Source: Malurus cyaneus samueli
Lineage: Eukaryota > Chordata > Aves > Passeriformes > Maluridae
Reading direction: 5' to 3'
Assembly (NCBI GenBank): GCA_009741485.1
Contig: CM019214.1
Location: 2,662,913 to 2,726,912 of the forward strand
Length of the DNA: 64,000 nucleotides
In this document: piece by piece, positions 47,947 through 61,931 of the stretch
Layout of the letters: each line of letters begins with the position of its first letter
Position numbering within the stretch: position 1 is the first letter of the stretch
The notes under the pieces: generated by a model
What the model was told of the DNA's origin: nothing
The model's input: only the letters and a program-made list of their open reading frames with translations
Database searches by the model: none
Position numbers and translations under genes: made by a program

Positions 47947-50900
47947 GTCTTTGGGGTTTAAAAGAGTTTAAAGCTTAGATCGTGTTCTCTGGGAAGTGTA
48001 TCTATAGAGCAAGAATTTGTCAACCTCTTTTGACAAAATATATTTGAAATACCTAAAAAAAATCTATAAAATCCACTCCCCCAAACAGGTTTTTGGTGCA
48101 CTGATCACATCCCTGTGTTTCAGGTCAGTCCAACCTCAGTTGCAGAATCAGCCACACTCTGTAAAAAAACAGCACAGCTCCTCTTTCATTGACATAGCTT
48201 TTCAAGATCATATTTGTCATAATGAATGAAACACCGATTTTTGTCTCCATCAGCTTTCCCAAGAAGCCAAAATCTCTCTGCTTCCATTTTTGAGTGGTGC
48301 TTCAGGTTGTGCATGATTCAAGTATTTGTACTTTCAGCACTTACAACATTCAGAGCTTCTGTTGCGATGGGTGTGAGTCATGGATCTCAAAATCTTATTT
48401 TTTTCTGGGACTCTAGCCAAACAAGAAGATCTTTATTCTATATTTTTCTTCTTGCCTTTTTTTTTACCTTGTGCCTCTGTAAAGAGATAAGTCACCATCT
48501 GAAAGGAAAATACCTTAAGCTTGAAACTTTGCCCTCAGGTGAAGCTGTTCCACTGTTGAAAATTCTTGTGGTTTTAAATGTTTAAATAATAGATGAACTA
48601 AAGGCCTGCATGTTTCTTAGAAAAGGAATGAAAAAATTGGGTGATTTGGGGTGATTGTGGAAGTTACAGAGCCTGAAAAGCCTCTCAAATAGAGGAGAGA
48701 GGAGCAGGGGCACGTAAGGACAGCTCACCATCATAACAGAACAGATCACCTCACCTGCATGCTGTCGAAAGACACTGTGAAAAAACCCAGGAAATTCCAA
48801 TTTTGTTTTGGAATTGCATGTCTGAAAACCAGAAGTTATTATTTATCTCATATTGCAAACAAATATAATGGTGATTTCCCTGCAGCCATGATAATAAAGG
48901 CTCTGAAAAAAATACCAATTACTCAGAGGAGACAATCTGAGGCAGTGAAAGGCAAAAGATTAATCAGAACTGCTATGCAAAAAACATTTCACACCCAATA
49001 ATACTGATTTTTTTTCAATAAAAGTTCTTGTGTTATGTCCATCATCACAATATAATGGGAGCCAAATGAAAAGGGGAAATTTCAGGTTTGCAGCACCAAG
49101 TAAGTCTTCCCCATATTGATCAATAAAAAAAAAAGGTTTTGCTTCTCTTTTCTTCCTTTCTCTATTTATGTTGTGTGACTAATGGTACATTTGAAAAGAA
49201 GATGAGAAGCCAAGCTTTCAGTCCTTTAAGAACACATTTAGGTTTTTTGTTTTTTTTTTTTTTTTTTTTTTAATAACATTCAGGCATTGTTTAACAGCAC
49301 ATAGAGAAAGGCACGGGCAGAAATCATGCTGGACAAATTAATGTATTCCCATTATGAACTGGGGAGATCTTGGCTGGATATATTTTGTTTCTGGTGGGCT
49401 CAGACTTTTTGAAGTCAATCGGAACTCGATTTGAACTTCAACACAAGAAAGCTTGAAGCATTAGCTGAGCCAAATGTTTATTGACATTGACATGTAGATG
49501 TGAGTTTTTTCTCCAGTTCTCACGCTACGTCTAAAGTTGGGAAAGGATCTATTTTAGGGTATTCTTGTCAACATGATATTATTAAAAACTTGAATGTCTG
49601 AATAAATTTTGGAAGCATTACCCATTATACTTGGTAATTTGCCAGGTAAGGAGCTGTGTATTTCAGCATTTGAATTAAGTTCAACAAACATATAAAGTGT
49701 TAATACATCCTATACTTACAAAAGATAGACTGCCACTTGAAAAAGGAATGATAAAGCAATTGTGCAATTATGGAAAACTGTTTTACTGAAATTATCCCTC
49801 CACTGCAAGGCTTCACTTCTATCAAGCTTTTCTTTCCATGCAAAGGAAAAAAAATATAGGGCAAATGTCAACAAAAAACCCCATCACTATAATATCCCAG
49901 CACAGCAACACAGTGTATCTTCACCAAATTCCCTTCACAGAAATGGCCAAAGTACCTTTCCTGGGAAGTAACTGAAAAACTCATGAAGTGGAATTTGAAT
50001 TTTATTGTCTACCTTGAAAGGAAAATAGAACAACATGTGACAGGTATGCATTTTTAACTCTAATCATAGTGAAAGACACTTGTTCTTATTGATGAGTAAG
50101 GAAAAAAAGTGTTTTTTTTTTTTTTTTTTTAATAGAAAGATGCTTATTTTTCCTTCTTTTTTCTTTCAAGTTGTAGTTGCCAGCTCTGGGAATTCAAGCA
50201 GGGAATCAGAACGGGGCTCAGTCCCTCGTCACAAGGTTGTGCCACTCAGGTTATCTCCTTGTTACACAGGGGCAAATCTTGCTCTCCGTGATGAGAAAAG
50301 AGCTCCACAGAAAATGTAACATCAAACTGCTATGAGTAATCAGATTAATCAGTGCTGGAGGCAGTCAGTGGCAACTGAAAGAAAAGGAAGCATTTTATGT
50401 GGAGAGGTTTTTCACGAAAGTGCACGCATTCCTTTTTATCTGCATGTTTGTGGATGGAGTCATGTATTCGTAATGCCATGACAGATGTAGGAAAAAAATA
50501 TCCATTTTGTTAGTTGTATCTAGCCCAGAGCAAGGAGAATAGGAGTGGAGGAATGGAAGAGAGAATAATAGTGACTTCATTGTGTTCTTCTGCTTCCCAA
50601 AGTTGCCTGTAAACCTGATACACCACATTCTACCCAGCAATGACTTAATTCTTTGTCCTCTGTTGACTTGAGAAAAAAAATCTAATTAGATCAGTTCTCC
50701 TGTAAAATCCCTGATTCTACTGTTGCTTTCTCATGCTGGACCCTCCTTGCCCCAAAACTCCCACCAGAACTATAGCCTTAAAGGAAATCTGTCTCAGAAA
50801 AATTCTAAAAAGATATTATTCATGTCATAACTAGGATGGATAAATAACTACTGGACCAAATAACTAAATTTAGACATGGTCCAAGGTGTCTGTAGCTCAT

Positions 50901-51644
50901 TACAGTCATCAAATTAAAACCAGATACCTATATGGGGCTAAATTCTTGCTGTTTTACAACCAACAGAATTTTCTGAACCTCTGTGTAATGAACACTTGCA
51001 TAGTCACTTTTAAATATAAATTGCTATGAATTCTCAGTCATTTTGCTCTGGTTCCTACTGGAACCACTTGCTGAATAAATGAAGTCTTCACATGTTGGGG
51101 AAAGCAGATTTGGTAAAACCGATGCTGTAAAGGCCTGTGGCTTCAAGCTGACTATCTGAACAAAAAAGTTTAGGTGAAAATACAGGCCTAGAATAGACTT
51201 GAGTTTTTTGATAGACTTCAAGTTCCCAATAAAGTTAGCAAGCACCCTTGTGAGTACTTTACTGGGAGGATAAATCTATGATCTTCTACTCTGGTTGTAC
51301 CAAATTGTTCAACTCAGTTTGAAAGACAAAGACATGACATTTGTTTGTGTACTAAGCTGTGAAACATGGCTCAAGATGCTGATGAATGCATGATTACCAT
51401 TCTCTAGATATCCACAATCACTTCAAACTTCTAGTGTTGTGTGTTCAGAAGGCATAAAATAGCTGTTGAAGAAAACGCTAGAAATTTAGACACAGATTTC
51501 CTAAATTAATGTAATCCCAAAGGTACTGCCAAGAAGACTTGATAAACTGAGTTGGTAGGCAATAATAACCAGAAAGAGAGCTCTTCCCAGGTGGAGTAGG
51601 CTCAAATTACATCACAGGAAACACGGGAAAGGATCTGCCTTTGA
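47947..51644. other. Unique AT-rich DNA, no gene seen
   Basis: Holds T runs near 49,246-49,271 and 50,110-50,130. The open frame at 48,226-48,585 (119 codons) has no recognisable domain and no splice context. No transposon was recognised. Confidence 0.45.
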
Positions 51645-52132
51645 ACTCAACAAACTCTCTCGAAAAGTGTGAGTACCTGAGATGCAGAAGTTGACTCCCT
51701 CTGACAACAAGATTTGCAATATGAATGTAATTTGTCATGGTTTCACTCGGTCCAATTTTTGGTGGTGGGGGGAGGGGACCAAGAAACCACAAAGATGGCT
51801 GCTGTGAGGAAGTTCTAGAAATTTTCTCCTTCTTCTCAAGCAAAAGGAGTCCTGCCCTCTTTGAGGACTGGACTAAAGACTGTCCATCAACCTAGCCATG
51901 ATGGGATTGGCTCTAAAACACAGGGGGTAGGGCTCCTTTTGCTGAGAAGAAGAGAAATTTCTAGAACTTCCTCACAGAGCCATCTTTGTGGTTTCTTGGT
52001 CCCATCCCCCCACCACCAAAATTGGACCGAGTGAAACCATGACAAATTGCATTCATATTGCAAATCTTGTTGTCAGAGGGAGTCAACTTCTGCATCTCAG
52101 GTACTCACACTTTTCAAGAGAGTTTGTTGAGT
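51645..52132. repeat. Long inverted repeat: arms about 213 bp, spacer about 61 bp
   Basis: Left arm 51,645-51,860 and right arm 51,922-52,132 are reverse complements with few mismatches; paired positions sum to 103,777. Inside the arms are TGTCATGGTTTCACTCGG (from 51,733) and its inverse ending CCATGACA at 52,044, which resembles the start of avian ERVL-type LTRs. Such a structure could arise from two LTR starts facing each other or from fold-back duplication. A further partial direct copy follows at 52,133-52,195. Confidence 0.9.
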
Positions 52133-52195
52133 CCCCTTCCCCCACCACCAAAAACTGGACCGAGTAAAACCATGATGCAATTCATACCAGCATTT
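52133..52195. repeat. Partial third copy of the hairpin arm
   Basis: CCCCCACCACCAAAAACTGG, then GACCGAGTAAAACCATGA, repeats 51,999-52,065 in direct orientation with about 15-20% differences by eye, more diverged than the two main arms are from each other. Confidence 0.75.
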
Positions 52196-55100
52196 GCAGT
52201 TTTACTGCTGTCTTGAAACACTGAGTGTTGCTGTGAATTTATCATCTGATTGCAGAGGTTCGTTCCTAACTCCTACAAAACTGAGAACTAAATGTGTTCA
52301 AGAATTCAAATTCTTCAAACAATCTTCTCTTTCACATTTTATCTTTGCATTCCCACAGAGCAGCAACATTTTTATTATTGCAGAGTGTGAAAATACAAAA
52401 GTGTGTATGTATGCTGGACTATATGAAAACATGTGAAGAGGTAACAGGAAAATGGAGCCCCAAAGTTAAACTGAGCTCTGTCCTCCAAAACTGCCAAATT
52501 GTTGGTTCTCCTTTCCCTGAAAGACTCCTGAGAGGCTGTGCCACCACCTGAGAGTTGTACCTCATTTGAATGTTTCTCTTGAGGTTTCATCTGTGCTCAG
52601 GGTGGGAGATGGGGAAGAAGAAGGGAGACTGGCAGCCACAGAAAATAACTGAATAATGGGATCTTAATGCCTTTCAGGCTTCCACTTCTAAGTATGGAAC
52701 AATTTCATTTCAAAAGTGCAACATTCTGATGGCACAGATAATTACCTGCCCCACAAAGAGCTTTCAAACTGGTTCTGAAAATAAGCATCAAATACTTTCA
52801 GTTACCCAGTGAACCACCAATCTTACCTCAGGACTGTTTCCATTGTGTGTGCCTGATGACTGGACTAAGCTATGACTAACTCAGGACTAACTCACTGTTT
52901 GTGATAGCTGTCTGTTTTAATCCTCACTCAGGGCTCAGATGGATGGTTTAGCTCAGCATAACATGCTGCCCTGCATCACGAGTGCCCCGCTTACACTTTC
53001 ATTGAACAGGAATTGAAAATGCCACCAGTTCCATTTCACCATCTTTTGCCACCACATTTCTTTCTACTAAAAATCTGAAATGTAAATCAAATCTGAATGT
53101 AAATCAGCAGTCCAAGAGCTTGATCCCATAAATGCCAACAGAGATTATTTTTTAATGTTCAGCTCTCAGGGCAGTGCCCAGAGTTTTAAGTTTTTGTTCT
53201 CTCTACAGTGTATGAGGGAAATCAACCACTGGATATCTGAAAAGCAGCTGAGCTGAAGATGGAACTGTCTGTTCCAAACTGGCACTTCTGTTTCCTTGTA
53301 ATATCAGTCAGCCATTCAGATAATGACTGTACCAAAGCTCCTTTAAAGATGCTTTACATCTTTCTCACCATCCGAGAGAAGTCTCAATACAATGCCAATA
53401 CTTCTTACGAGATGAATTGGATTGCCAGATTGACAGTGCATTAGTCAAATAAAAAATCAAACCCATCACATGCAGAGAACAGATGTGATTTCTAGGTAAA
53501 ATGTTCAAAATGTTCACAAGATATGTAGGAAGCTGGGACTTAACCATTGAGCTTCTGTCTAGGGGAAATAACAGAAAAATGATCTCTTAGACCTGAACCA
53601 GACCTCCCTGACCCCCCTGAAGACTTTGTTTAACATAGTGGTTGCACATGTGAGATTCCAGTTCTGTATGAAAATTCCTGATCTATGGCAAGGAGTCAGA
53701 TCCATAAAGTGACTATTAATAATTTAATTTTTTCTTAAAAAATTATAGAGCACATATGAATAAATAAAAGATAAACAAACATAGTTAATTTTCTCTTTCC
53801 AAAGCAATGCTATTAGCTGAATTAGTCTTGAATTGTTTGTAATGTGAAGTGAGGAACAAACAAGCACAGATCATCCCAATGTATGGTAAACTGTAAAGTT
53901 CAACTAAGCAAAGTCTGCAGCTGGTATGGTCAGCTCAAGTTTTTGATAATAGGTGCCTTCTTTGATAATAGGTGCCTAACCTCCTACTGAGCAAACCCAA
54001 AAATGTTTGTATATAAGTTACTATAAAAAACATAGACAAACGTTTTGTGCTTATTTGCTCATGGAAATGAGGGACATTCTATTTTCCTTTTTTAATCAAT
54101 ATATAAAAGAAAGTAGACATTCTGCCACCTTATCACCTCTGATTCTGTAGAGAACAATAAATGGAAAAAGATTTCAAATGATCAGACATCAGTTGCTGGT
54201 GTGAGTCATCCTGATGAATAGTGGTGATAATGAGAATGGTATATTGTGTATCTAACATGAAATCTCTGTTTCTGATTTGTTATTCTCTGTTTTAAAGCAG
54301 GTTGTTATTCTGCTTTTTACATATTTTTATCTTCTCTTTGTCTGTGTGGGGATTACAATGGCTCTATCATAAATTTCCTTTGTGTATCTGTTATAGAAAA
54401 GGTACAGAAGGCAAAGTTTTAGATAAAATTCAGTATTTTAAAGATAATCCTGATACAAAACCATCTTAAGAATTTGCAAACTTCCCCTGTTTTTTTGCGG
54501 GCCTTGAAGTCTATAGAGCTCTATTTAAAAAATGCTTTTTCCCCATTTAAAAGTTGAATGAAAAAAAACATAGTGCAAAATGTCTTTGTGCTGGAGTAGT
54601 AAATAAGAGGACTTCCTAAGTGAAAAAATAGGTTCCTTTCTTTTCTGAAAACTCTATTCTTGCTATGAAAATGATTACCTGACAAAAACAGTAATAGAAG
54701 ACAATATCAGAGATGAATTCTGCTACCTATCAGGTAGTTCAGTTTAGACAGAGATTTATAAAGGGAGGATTGCAGATGCTCACCTGTAAACATGCACTGC
54801 CTTCTTTCCTCTTCCTGTTCCTCTGCATCTGCTAAATTGACAATCTCTCTCCATATCTGTTCAGGAATAAAAGGAAGATATAACTGCACTTAACAAAGAA
54901 GTTGGTGAAATTCCACTGGTTGTGTAGTTATGTCTTTTGGCTTAAGCAGTCGCTGGTGAAATGAGTTTTTTTTCTTTCCCAAGGCAAAAGTACATTTTCC
55001 AAAAGAATTCCTGAGGGCCATTAAAATCATTCTGGCTTGACAGAATATCACCTCAGAAGAGATTGTGACTAAATATAACAATAAAAAAGGTTAGACATAG

Positions 55101-57992
55101 AGAAGTGTTTTATTTTTACCTGTTATTTACAGGAGGAAAAGGAAGAAGCTAAAGCTGTTTAGGGAAGTGTTTCTTTTTTTTCAAATAAGGATTGTTATAC
55201 CAAAATTCTTGCAGCATATAACAGAAAACATGGGTGGTTGCTGGCTGTCACAATAGTAAATTTATACAAAAGAGAAACAGGAAAATAAAAAATTAAATTG
55301 GTTAATAACCATATCACTTTGAAATTCTCCTGACCCAAAGACAGCAATGTGTAAAATCATTTATTGCTGTAGTAAATGTCAGTTTGGTACTAGTAAGCAT
55401 TTAATCAGCTTTCTGCTTGATATATTTAATATGACTTCAGTGTTTTATTGAGAAAGTAACACATCACATGGTTAAGTGCCTGATGAGGAATTCAGGAGAG
55501 CACGAGTGCCAGTCACAAAAAATCAGGACTGTTTAGTGCCCACATTAGCTTTGCTCCCATCAATAATCTCTGGCAGAAGAGGTTAAGTGAAGCCATTAAC
55601 TATCCCCAGCAGCTGTGCAGAACTTCCAGGAAACCACAGAAAAAAATAAACATGGGTAGTTTATTTTGATATGTTCACTCTAATACAGAACTTTCTCCTG
55701 TTTCCTAGACTTACTCATATATGGAAGCAAACTAAGTTCTCTCTATGTTCTCTTCTAATTCAAAACCGTGTGTCTCAGTGCCTCATTTTCTGCTTCCTCT
55801 TTTCAGACTGCATTACAGACCAGTCATGCCTGGACACCTCTCTGCAGATCATCAGAGGATGATCAGAGGGCCCACATTGGAAGAGAAGTGACTCCCTCCG
55901 TGGTCAAAGTGGCACAGCTGCTCGTCCCAAACAGATCCAATAAGTGCCATGTGTAATTTAGAGTCACCAGGAGGGTGGGGATGTGACCCAAGGTCACAGT
56001 GGAAGGTGGTGCTGGAGCCAGCAGCAGAGTGAAATTTCCTGGCTGGCATCTCCATGCTGTCCTCTGGCATCACCAAATGCTCAGGTCATCCAGACCTTGC
56101 ACTAAATAAGAGAAGAGAAAAGCAAAACCATGACAGTGGCAAGGCCAAACACTCCAAAGTGATGAAATGCCACAATTGAGGTGGCCTTTGCCAGCAGAAT
56201 TCGGAATCTTGTGTGCATGTAAGTGTGCTACCCACCCATCTATACACACATATAGCTTGTATTTATGCTGTAACCCTGTCTTCACTTATAATGTAACATA
56301 TAATTCTTGACAGCATCCCCTAATTATAGAATTATCACAATGCCATATGGTGGAGACAGAACACAACTCATCCCTGTGGCCTCATGTCTACTTTGCAGGG
56401 GTCACCCCAGTGCTTGGAGTTTTCTGCTGCTACCTTGCTTAAAAGGCATTTAATTATTCTTAACAGGGTGTAAAGGAGATGGTGAATTGAGTTCTTTTCT
56501 TTTTTTGAAGACATCAATCTCTAACTGCCTTGTCGTAGTTACAGCTGGGGAGTTTTTTGAGGAATGTACTAGTGGAATGGATTACTCAGACATGTGTGAT
56601 TATGATTCATCTGGGAGCTTGCAAAAGAGAAGATGCACAAGTTCTTCCTCAGCCCCATCAATTCTTCCTTTATTCCTTGTTTGAAACAAAGCTTGGACAA
56701 CATGAAAAGTAATTAGATTTTATGATAGCCATAGGCAGAATGAAAGATTTTTTTTTTTTTACCTACCCATGGCAGAACTGCAGGCTAAAGATCAGTGTGA
56801 AACGATAGTTTTTTTTCACTTCAATTTGCTAGCCATTTCAAAGGCATTACAATCTCATTTCTTCCAGGCAATCATAGATTCTGGGGCCTGGCAAATTTGT
56901 TCTCTTACTAAAGCAATAGGCCAGGTACTCTTTAACAATTTTTGTCTGCCAGTATCTAGTTATCAAGTATTCTAAAGAAAGTTAAAAGGGGGATTGTGCA
57001 ATCGATAAATAATTCCTCCCTGGCTTGTGACCCATCAAGGCAACAATACTGCCAAAGCTTTATTTTCTCCTTACTAAGAGAATTCTGGNTGTTTCCATGA
57101 TGAATGAACACATCACTTTGGTTCCTCTTAAAAAATATTTTTGAACTATGGAGCTGCTGTTCCTACCTTGTAGTTTTTACCTAAAAACTGTGGGGTCCTC
57201 TGCTCGCTTGCCAAAGTGCCTCTGAGGGGAGGGGAAGTGAATAATGCAATGAGTAGAGTAGGCCATCTCATTAAAGTTGGCTTTTTTGTTTTTTTATTTT
57301 TTTTTAGGGCAGAATTACTGCTGGTAACAAATACCTGCTTAAAACCAAAATGTGTCACTCAATTTTTTAAGGTGCCTGCCTGCCCTCTGCATGGGGATTT
57401 TTGGAAAGACCAAACCAGCATCCTCTGTATCCCACAGGGCCTCCCTCTACCAGCTTCTCTCCTTGCCACAGCTTTTGATCTGCCCTGGACATTCTTAAGT
57501 GATTCACCACCATTTAATGGGGATTAAGATGTTTTTAATTGTTTATAATCCTTTTGACCTTCTGCCTCAGCTGAGATCCTGGAATTGTGCCATTGCACTT
57601 CAAGCAGGAATGGTGGCTTAAGGCAAAGCACTTTGTAGAAAGAGGTATTTTTTTTAATTATTTTTTTTATTGACCATATTACTGTGGATGAAGAAAATAG
57701 TTATCTTGCAGGAATGCAAAGCCTAGTACATGTCTGCAATGAAAGCTGCAATCTTCAAAGATAAATGCACGCAGACAGCAATTACTCTGAACTTAATTTC
57801 TTTATGTTAACGAGTTAGATTCCCAAAAAGAAAAGGCACCAGCTGCTCAAAAAAATTTAGCTACTTTTAGCTCAAAAAATTTTAATCTGCTTCATGAGGT
57901 TGTTCCAGGAGGACAGTAGCCTCCTAGAGGACATGACCATCAGTAAGCATTTGAATGAGATTCACCATGCCAAATACACAATAGGATTTATG
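52196..57992. other. Unique AT-rich DNA, no gene seen
   Basis: About 5.8 kb without a recognised exon, RNA gene or transposon. Minor items are a 16-bp duplication (TTTGATAATAGGTGCC, twice, near 53,941-53,975), a single N at 57,089, and short T runs near 56,749 and 57,295. The 55,950-56,040 block has a TGACCCAAGGTCACAGTG segment faintly like MIR. Confidence 0.4.
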
Positions 57993-57997
57993 TCTGG

Positions 57998-58603
57998 TGT
58001 CGTGGTTTGAATGAATTTAATGGGAGCAAAATACTCCCAAGTTCCAGCAAACCTCCCCCCCTCTCTTTTCCCCACCCGGGTCCTAGAGACAAACTTTTCC
58101 ACAGAGAGGAAAGTGAAAAGAAAAGGGAAAAAAAACCTATTTAAAATTATAAAAACAAGAAAAAACCTGTGGAATCAGCTGTTTGATCCCAAAGCCTTTC
58201 TCTTCCCTCCTGGGAGTGGCTTCCCCTCCGGGCCCCCAGAGGGGTTGGACAGAGTCTCCTCCGTGTTCACTGAAGGATCTTTCTTGGCTCTCGTGCCACG
58301 GGAAAAATCCTCCAATTCTCAGATGATGAAGAAAAAAAAATCGAGGAAAAACAAGTCCAAAGAAAGGGAGAAAAAGGAGCAGTCCCAGAGAGCAGACAGC
58401 TTCTTTTCCACCGCTGATCCCGAGAGAGCCTCCCGAAAAAAACGTGTGTGTCTTGTCCCTTTCCCTCCCATTGTCCTTGAAGGGAGGAACATCACCAAAC
58501 AAACCAGAGCAGTCTCCACTAATGTATAGTTACAGAAGGGTTGTTTAACTTTCCTCTGACATAAGCAGATGATAGGAATACAATACTCAGCTAACCTAGG
58601 ACA
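57998..58603. mobile_element. Solo LTR, family 4, second copy
   Basis: A 606-bp element from TGTCGTGGTTTG to CCTAGGACA, the inverse of 6922-7526. Flanks GTCTGG (57,992-57,997) and GCCTGG (58,604-58,609) match at five of six bases; with five bases, as in the other copy, the match is poorer, so the duplication length for this copy is uncertain. The 172-codon plus-strand frame at 58,011-58,529 and the 121-codon minus-strand frame opposite lie wholly inside the LTR and are broken differently in the other copy, so they are not genes. Confidence 0.87.
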
Positions 58604-60609
58604 GCCTGGGAATGCTAGAGAAACCTGGAAGATTATTTCCTTTATCTAACCACCCCAAAATGATGAGTAAAACAAGAAGCAGGCTAAAATGAAGTGCTTC
58701 TGAAGTTTCCCTGACCATTTTGCAAGACTCCAAAATGCTATAAAAATAACCATGACAGGTTCTGAGCACAAAAACCAACTAACACAACAGAGGCTGCCCC
58801 AGCCTCCACCTGATAAAGAATAATTTAAAAATCTTCAGACAATGAAAAACCTGCTAACCAAAGGTGAACTGTCTGCTCCAAAAGCCAAAATATCTCCTTA
58901 GAGGAACAACCACATCAAATGCTGTACAGGGAATCAGAATTACTTTGTTGACTCTTTTCTTCATATTTGTTCAACGAGACAGAAGTGAAGTCTGTCTGGT
59001 GCCCATCCTTGCATGGCATTACAGGAAGAAGGTAAAAAACACGTTGAGTCTGATGTTTCAAGACAAAATCCCCTCCTTGACTGCTCCATCAATGAACTTG
59101 GGGAAAAGAGCCAGGAGAGAAATAACAAATCAGCCATCATTACAATTTTTTCCTGTGTCAGAAAGAAAGTCTGTCCTAAATCACAGCTAGTGCAAACATG
59201 CAATTAGATGACACTATGAGTGATGAAGTCAAGGAAGACTGTGAAGAAAATAACATTTTCTCTCCAGTGAACCAGTTAATGACCATAACTTCCTATACAC
59301 TATAGACAGGAATGTCCCCAGCCTGTCCACCATGTTCCACTCTCATGATCTTCCGAAAAAAAAATATAAAAAAGGAATTGGGAAAATGTGAAGGAAAATA
59401 AAACCTGATCTAAATCTTTTTTATCACTAAGGCTATGCTCTATCTCATATATGAACATGTTATATGTTCCATGAAAACATGGATCATCATTGATTTTTAT
59501 TAAATTCAATAACAATTGTCTCTTCTTCATCAAACTCTCTTAAATATAACTCCACTGAAATCACCTTAGATAATGATCAGTATAAAACTATAATTTACCG
59601 ATTGTGATAAATAATTATAATGGATAAATATGCTTGTATTTATTTTATTTATTTATTCAGCTTTTCAAACCTCACATCATTTGTTCTGAAAAGACCACTC
59701 ATGAAGATGACTTTAATTATTTAGGAGTCCTTTACTGGACAGAAGTACTCCCTAGGCAGGCACTTGGCATCTGGGAGTTAAAAAGAACTCAAAATAGTGT
59801 CAAGCATCATTGTTACCAGCGTAATTTGTGACCTATATAATCAATCATGAACATTTTACAGGGTCCTAAGTCAAAAGAAATGTCAGAAGCAGAGCTCCTT
59901 CATTTGGTATCACAAACTTCAGCCCCAGGAACAAATCCTGAGCGATACCACTGTATTTGAGCAGCAAACCCTGAGTGTGACAGGACACATTCTCACAAGC
60001 ACAATCATCCCTGGATCCTTTACAAGGCATTTCTGCAGCCACTGTGCCACATTCTGTGCAGACACAACAGCCAAGACTAAACAACTGGGATGCACCAGAA
60101 TGAGCTCATTTATTCAGTCAGTGAAGGACAGAAACTTCCAGTGGGGGACAGTTCTCTCAAGGCAGACACACACCATCCCTGGGATTTTTGGAGTTATCCA
60201 CAGAGACACAATGGAAATCCAGAACAGGAGAACAGGTACTAGAAATCATCTCTCTTACAAGTACTAAGAGCTTAAAGCCTCTTTTGAGATCTGTTTTCCT
60301 TTAACACATTCCACTCCAACATAATCACTCTAATCTTGAAGACGGATAAATATATTTCTCACTGTTGTCCAGAATATTGAGTAAGCTTTTTGTCTCTGCA
60401 GGTACTCACTTCTTTTTGTTGTTGTTGTTGTTTCAGACAACCTGATGGATTAATTTCGTCTTCCACAGCTGCTGTTTCTATTTCAGACCTGAAGAGTGGC
60501 TGTGTGTCCAATCACTGCTTTGTTGATTCCAGCTTTAACACACTAATCTAATGAAACATTTCACTTTTCCCCACAAACTTTGATTTCCTTCTGGTCTTAG
60601 ACCATCATG
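58604..60609. other. Unique AT-rich DNA, no gene seen
   Basis: No exon or repeat is recognised apart from a (TTG)n run near 60,417-60,433. Confidence 0.45.
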
Positions 60610-61013
60610 GCTATACTACTCCTGCAATGGTCACACTCAGAGAAATTGTTGGATCTCTGTATCCATGATATGCAGGTGTCATCTCAGATAGAATAATTGC
60701 TGAAAATTGTGTGAACCATCCTTCTGAGGCGATGGGAAGGCAATGCAAGGACATCATGTTTTTAAGCCGCTGGAAACTTCCCAGACAAGTATATTGTGTT
60801 AGGTTAGCCTTGGGAAAAAGTAGAAGTAGATAAGGGAAATTTGGCAAATGAATCCATTAGAGGTGGAGTTGACGTGTAAGATGTGGACCTATGAAAACAT
60901 GTATTACAGAATATGATGAGCTAATTATGTATGTTATAAACTTGGACATTGTTTACAATAATGAAGTTTGCTTATAACTCATAATTGAGTGGTCGAGTCT
61001 TCCCTTCGCTACA
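60610..61013 (+). mobile_element. Probable solo LTR, family 3, diverged
   Basis: Plus-strand relative of the LTR at 15,032-15,416. Clear shared blocks include AGAATAATTGCTGA, TTTTTAAGCCGCTGGAAA, GGTGGAGTTGACGTGTA and GAGTGGTCGAGTCTTCCC, ending near CTACA at 61,013. The 5' 90 bp align poorly, and no matching target duplication was found, so the left border is approximate. Confidence 0.8.
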
Positions 61014-61931
61014 AAGAGTGACATAATTTTTGTCTCAAAATTCAAAACTTCAGAAAAACTCAAAGCTGCTGGCAGTCTTGCAATGCAAAGGGGCTCAGGT
61101 GGACTTGTGTTTAGAGTGTTCCTTGTGAAGGAAGGAGAGGTTGTGCATAAGAAGGAAGAGCACGTGGAAGAAAAAGAAGACAGAACGACACAGGAGGGAC
61201 AGGTTAAGCCCTGATGGTTCCTGTTGCTGGACAAATCATTTGATTGCTCTGATGTACAGCAGAGGTGATAATATATCCCCTGGAGTGGAGACAGGTCTGT
61301 AAAGGATTTGTTTCTTTTTCTTCTCACACACATGAAGCTTAGCAACAAAGAGCCATGACCTTGGTGAGAGGCACCTACACACTTCTAGATGGAGGAAGCA
61401 TTGGCATGGAATTTTCTTTCAAGGGAATAATATAGTAATAGCTTTATTGCTGTCATTCTGCTCTTTTCTGAGCAATGCTAAAGCTTTGAATTTTGAGTCC
61501 TTGAAAAGCTCTCATTTAGTTATTTAATTTATATAATGCTTATGATCTTGGCAGTTGGAATGCTTTGCAGGGAAGAAAAAATTTAACATTACATAAGCCA
61601 CCCACAACAGGTAACAGAAGCTAAATACTGCTGTTGATTCTATTGAACCTTGACAGTCAAATTACACAAAAAAAAACAAAATCCATCAAAAGCTAAACAC
61701 AGCCCATCAAATTTGCTTTATACACTCCAAGCCACAAAATTTGGTTGAATCCAAGTGACAAACTGGAAAATACTGCTGCAAAAACCCCAGCATTTGTCTT
61801 GCTTGCTCCTGGGACCAGGGTGGTGGAGATTCCTTGCTGCCAGGCAGCAGAGCTAACAGATATGGACTGCCCTCACAGTTTTCTTGATTATGTGCTGTTG
61901 AACCGTTGCCTTGAAAGGGCAGTTTTTAATA
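61014..61931. other. Unique AT-rich DNA, no gene seen
   Basis: The 131-codon minus-strand frame at 60,953-61,348 overlaps the LTR end and has no recognisable domain. Nothing else is identifiable. Confidence 0.45.

Noticed and set aside
51733..52044. Cut-and-paste DNA transposon with terminal inverted repeats
   Set aside because: The inverted symmetry continues about 88 bp beyond the supposed termini on both sides, and no transposase or target duplication is present.
58011..58529. 172-codon plus-strand open frame, the longest in the window
   Set aside because: Lies entirely inside a family 4 LTR; the other LTR copy at 6,922-7,526 has the same sequence with different frames and stops. No domain recognised.
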